From the NCBI GenBank assembly GCA_015767405.1, contig JADWMG010000004.1:1-33264 (forward strand): a DNA stretch of 33,264 nt, read 5' to 3'. This DNA is from Actinomycetota bacterium. GTDB lineage: Bacteria > Actinomycetota > Acidimicrobiia > Acidimicrobiales > Ilumatobacteraceae. Positions 30,582 to 33,264 of the stretch are shown one piece after another. Numbering within the stretch: the first letter of the stretch is position 1; every line of letters starts with the position of its first letter. Made by a program: the position numbers and the translations under genes. The notes beneath the pieces are model-generated. The model was not told the origin of the DNA. It worked only from the letters and a program-made list of their open reading frames with translations, and ran no database searches.

Positions 30582-32661
30582 CGACGTCCCAGTGGATTGT
30601 TGCGAGCGGATCGGGTGAATAGACGCAGTACGTCCCGGTATGAACGCTTTGTTCGAGGTGGTTCGCGAGCGCCGGGTGGTGTTCGGCTAGCCGCCCGAGG
30701 GAGTAGCGAATCGACCGGGTCACGCTTGTTCGGGCGCGCTCGGCAGTGCCACCGACCGTTCGGCTCCGTCCGGCGAGCCCGACTGCCGCAGTCAACTCGG
30801 CGATCAGGTACTCCCGGTCGCGTTGGGCAAGTTCGACTCGACCGACGTCGTTCATCAAGGTCGCTTCCTCGATGTCTGCGTCGACATCGGCGAGGCGCCG
30901 ACGGTAGGCGTCGCGTGCCTCGTCATCGATGATGGCGAGCCCGCCGCCGAAGCCGAGGGTTACCGCATCTGAGCCTTGTTCGCCGCCAGGAGTAGTAGGT
31001 AGTGGCGAGCCACCTTCGATGGCGACCAGGTCGAGTACGTGAAACTCTCGGCCGGGATCCGCCAGTAGCCGCTCGATGTAGCGGAAGCCTTTGAGGTCGC
31101 GCATCAGAACTGTCTGGTTTCCGAAGCTGATGGCTCTCGTGTCGCCATCACATCGAAACGTCGCCGACGTCGGCGCTCCGGTTTCCTCCGAGCTGGCCAG
31201 CGGTGCCGGCGTTGTGGACGGGTCCGCGAGAAGCTGCGTGGCCTTAGCCGCCCACAACACGGCTCCGTAGTCGTCGAAAACGGTGTGCGCGGCGCGCCAC
31301 TCCATCCGCGCTCCTTCGATATCGCCGGACTGGTGGCGCGACTCAGCCAGCACCATCCTCGCGACTGCCGTTTCGAACGGCGCACCGATCTCGGCCCACG
31401 CAGCGGTCGCGGAAGCGGCATCGTGGATTGCTTGTTCGTGGTCGCCGTAGGCCAGCGCAGCGCGGGCTGCGGCGAGAGCGGCGCTCGCCTCGAGAGAACT
31501 GCTCGGGTATGAGTCGGCGATCGAACGAAGGGCCTGCGCGGCCACGACGACAGCGTCGACGTCACCTGTCGCAGCAGCAATCTCCGACTGCGCGTCAAAG
31601 AGGGGCGCCAGGCGCAGATCACCGAACGGGGGTCGCTCCTTCGACGGGATGTCGAACGGATTTGCGATCGCATCATTGATCATGGCGGAGGCCGAAGCCG
31701 GGTCACCCTGGGCCAACCGGAGCAGCGCCAGCCCAGGGTGCGGCGACCACGCTCGTTCGTGGGCTGCGATGAACGCTTCTTCGGCCCCAGCGAGATCGCC
31801 CTTGCGTAGGCGGATGTTGCCGAGCTCGACGAGGGGCCACCCGAACTCACGGCGCATCCACGGCCTCAGTTCGTCACACGCTCCGAGAGCTTCTTCTTCG
31901 GCGAGGTCGCAGGGCCCCGAGATCTTGAGGAGTTCTGCGCGATGCACGCGACACCGCCCGCTGATAGCGCCGATCGCCTCGCCAGGCCGCCACTTGTCCA
32001 TGATCTCCGTCCACTCGATTGCCCGGTCCTGGAGCGCCAGGCCCTGCGCCGCACAGATCAGTTCGCAGTACATCATTCCGGTCGTCAGCGGGTCGGCCTG
32101 ACCCGCCATCAGATCGACGGCAATGTCGTCGAGCAGGTCGAGACCCTCACCAATGTTTCCGTCGAATATGCGGACACGCGCCGCGCACACGCGCCCGATC
32201 ATGACGACAGATTCGACGCCGAGCCGTTCACCGAGTTCAATCGCTCGGGCCGATTGTTCGCGGGCGGCATCCATATCGCCACACATGAAACGCTCGTAGC
32301 CCCGTACGACGGCTACTACGGCATGTGCCGGAACATCCTCGCTTCCTACCAACAGCCGCTCGGCGCGGCGAAGCCACCCCCGAACCGGTGCCATCATCCC
32401 CGTATCCATCATGAGGAACATCGCCACCATCGCCGCGGCGCGTGCTGCTTCGATGTTGTTGCCTTCCGCTACTTGAAGTGTGTGGAGGTCTTCCCAGGCC
32501 GCCACGGATGGTTCGAAATCGCCGTTTCCGTAGGTGGCCTGAGCCCGAAGCTCGAGGCCCTCTGCAGACTCTGCGGCTGGGCCGATCTCGTCAAGGAGGT
32601 CCAGCGCGAGGCGCCAATCGCCCTGGTCTGCAGCGGCATGTACGGCTGAAAGTTCGCCCAT
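30571..32661 (-). CDS. Large helical-repeat (TPR-like) protein with a distinctive C-terminal domain
   Basis: A 696-residue protein with no signal peptide. Residues 1 to about 470 are helical repeats of TPR/MalT-like type (for example ADQGDWRLALDLLDE, GDLAGAEEAFIAAHERA, GDHEQAIHDAASATAAWAEI, GDIEGARMEWRAAHTVFDD). From about 505 a compact C-terminal domain follows, with a strand-rich start (FRCDGDTRAISFGNQ), then RDLKGFRYIERLLADPGREF, DAYRRRLADVDADIEEA, and near the end AERARTSVTRSIRYSLGRLA and TGTYCVYSPDP. I have seen this end in actinobacterial ATPase/LuxR-like regulators, but its function is unnamed. Here no ATPase or HTH part is present. The start ATG at 32661 lacks a ribosome site and may be leaderless. 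A scaffold or regulatory role is a guess. Confidence 0.7.
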   Translation of the reverse strand: MGELSAVHAAADQGDWRLALDLLDEIGPAAESAEGLELRAQATYGNGDFEPSVAAWEDLHTLQVAEGNNIEAARAAAMVAMFLMMDTGMMAPVRGWLRRAERLLVGSEDVPAHAVVAVVRGYERFMCGDMDAAREQSARAIELGERLGVESVVMIGRVCAARVRIFDGNIGEGLDLLDDIAVDLMAGQADPLTTGMMYCELICAAQGLALQDRAIEWTEIMDKWRPGEAIGAISGRCRVHRAELLKISGPCDLAEEEALGACDELRPWMRREFGWPLVELGNIRLRKGDLAGAEEAFIAAHERAWSPHPGLALLRLAQGDPASASAMINDAIANPFDIPSKERPPFGDLRLAPLFDAQSEIAAATGDVDAVVVAAQALRSIADSYPSSSLEASAALAAARAALAYGDHEQAIHDAASATAAWAEIGAPFETAVARMVLAESRHQSGDIEGARMEWRAAHTVFDDYGAVLWAAKATQLLADPSTTPAPLASSEETGAPTSATFRCDGDTRAISFGNQTVLMRDLKGFRYIERLLADPGREFHVLDLVAIEGGSPLPTTPGGEQGSDAVTLGFGGGLAIIDDEARDAYRRRLADVDADIEEATLMNDVGRVELAQRDREYLIAELTAAVGLAGRSRTVGGTAERARTSVTRSIRYSLGRLAEHHPALANHLEQSVHTGTYCVYSPDPLATIHWDVAFS

Positions 32662-32670
32662 TGTCGCATT

Positions 32671-32687
32671 GTGACATCAATTGTCAC
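32671..32687. promoter_or_regulatory. Palindromic operator-like site
   Basis: GTGACA-TCAAT-TGTCAC is a perfect 6-bp inverted repeat, 10 bp upstream of the minus-strand start at 32661 and in the 93-bp gap to the divergent gene at 32755. It is placed to control one or both genes. The binding protein is unknown. Confidence 0.45.
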
Positions 32688-32700
32688 GCCTCTTCGGTAT

Positions 32701-32720
32701 CGCCTCGCAACGTCGAGGCG
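32701..32720 (+). other. Leader hairpin before the TIGR03086-family gene
   Basis: CGCCTCG-CAACGT-CGAGGCG forms a 7-bp stem with a 6-nt loop, ending 34 bases before the ATG at 32755. It may be in the 5' leader. No T-run follows, so it is not an evident terminator. Confidence 0.35.
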
Positions 32721-32754
32721 CCACCGAAATACTCACCCACCGAAAGGCAGCCCC

Positions 32755-33264
32755 ATGGAACCCACAGAGCAACTCGGCTACATCCTCCCGACACTCAGCG
32801 CGACCGTCGATCGCATTGCGGCCGCACAACTGGACGACCCGACGCCGTGTAGCGACTTCAACGTGCACGATGTGCTCGATCACATGATCGTGCTCGGCGC
32901 TTCGTTCACGTATTGGTTCCGCGGGGAGGACGCTCCGGAGTTGGACGCTCCCGAGGTCTCTGACCGCGTGCCGGCAGCCGAGTTCCGCGGGGTCATGGAG
33001 GACCTGCTCGACGCAGTGAAGTCACCTGGAGCGATGGAGCGCACGATCTCCGCACCGATGGGTGAGATGCCCGGTTCTGTGTTCGCACGCCTCGTTGCCT
33101 TCGATGGACTGGTTCATGGTTGGGACTTGGCGTCATCAACCGGCCTGAACTTCGAACTTCCGCCCGCCGTCATCGAATCGGTCGACGGATTCGCCCGGGA
33201 TGCGTTGACCTCGGAAATGCGCGACGGTGACACGTTCAAAGAAGAGACCAGGCCGCCTGCCGAT
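32755..33264 (+). CDS. TIGR03086-family (mycothiol-related DinB-like) protein, partial
   Basis: The first 170 codons are present, and the window ends before the stop. The protein belongs to the actinobacterial group related to mycothiol-dependent maleylpyruvate isomerase and DinB proteins, which have a four-helix bundle that often binds a metal. TPCSDFNVHDVLDHMIVLG (about 29-47) supplies one His site and LVHGWDLASSTG (about 121-132) the other; both match the TIGR03086 pattern. AAAGG precedes the ATG. A hairpin and a palindrome lie upstream. The family usually has about 190-200 residues, so only the last stretch is missing. Its reaction is not established. Confidence 0.85.
   Translation, partial: MEPTEQLGYILPTLSATVDRIAAAQLDDPTPCSDFNVHDVLDHMIVLGASFTYWFRGEDAPELDAPEVSDRVPAAEFRGVMEDLLDAVKSPGAMERTISAPMGEMPGSVFARLVAFDGLVHGWDLASSTGLNFELPPAVIESVDGFARDALTSEMRDGDTFKEETRPPAD

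Noticed and set aside
1-33264. Prophage, integrative element or defence island
   Set aside because: No integrase, transposase, phage structural gene, restriction enzyme or toxin-antitoxin pair was seen, and no tRNA gene or att-like repeat flanks any segment.

Overview
The window is 33 kb of moderately high-GC (roughly 60% by eye) bacterial chromosome. Gene content points to Actinomycetota: an F420-dependent LLM oxidoreductase, a MenJ/geranylgeranyl-reductase-type flavoprotein, an MprAB-like two-component system, a CtpE-type P-ATPase, a CanA-type beta-carbonic anhydrase, and a TIGR03086 (mycothiol-related DinB-like) protein. A lineage near Acidimicrobiia is my guess and is not proven. I see no rRNA, tRNA, CRISPR array, integrase or transposase, so most of it reads as ordinary core or accessory chromosome.

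Layout. 33-3069: a TetR regulator faces an MMPL/RND exporter gene across a region with perfect palindromes; the exporter gene is broken by a short internal deletion with a frameshift. 3099-3211: two tandem copies of a 52-bp inverted-repeat element, with a third copy at 19036-19087. 3250-4092: a phytanoyl-CoA dioxygenase-like protein. 4164-8648: a tightly packed operon of two ABC ATPase/permease pairs with 4-bp overlaps, then an F420-type LLM oxidoreductase 6 bp downstream. 8662-10399: a menaquinone/geranylgeranyl reductase-like flavoprotein facing a RidA-family protein. 10652-13459: a small secreted acidic protein, an OmpR-type response regulator and an MprB-like kinase. The kinase's 3' end overlaps the convergent acyltransferase-SGNH gene (13387-15315), which lies 24 bp downstream of a nitronate monooxygenase-like gene.

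16629-19001: a class III aminotransferase and a D-2-hydroxyacid dehydrogenase form an operon. 19107-20980: carbonic anhydrase, then an Rrf2 regulator with three cysteines that overlaps a YwiC-like membrane protein gene. 21040-24058: a secreted coiled-coil M23 peptidase and a class V PLP (cysteine desulfurase-like) enzyme. A 43-bp perfect palindrome separates the latter from a CtpE-like P-ATPase (24138-26483).

26540-33264: a permuted papain-like (YiiX/NlpC-type) protein, a 56-residue single-pass membrane protein, an atypical diadenylate-cyclase (DisA/DAC) protein, an enoyl-CoA hydratase, a serine-hydrolase lipoprotein, a 696-residue helical-repeat protein with a distinctive C-terminal domain, and a TIGR03086 gene cut by the window end. 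Convergent gene ends here carry large hairpins that look like two-way terminators.

The items most worth a second look are the 52-bp element family, the 43-bp palindrome, the broken MMPL gene, the DAC protein with a changed RHR motif, the Rrf2-YwiC pair and a possible MtrA-like direct repeat before the M23 gene. No clear new multi-gene system is visible.
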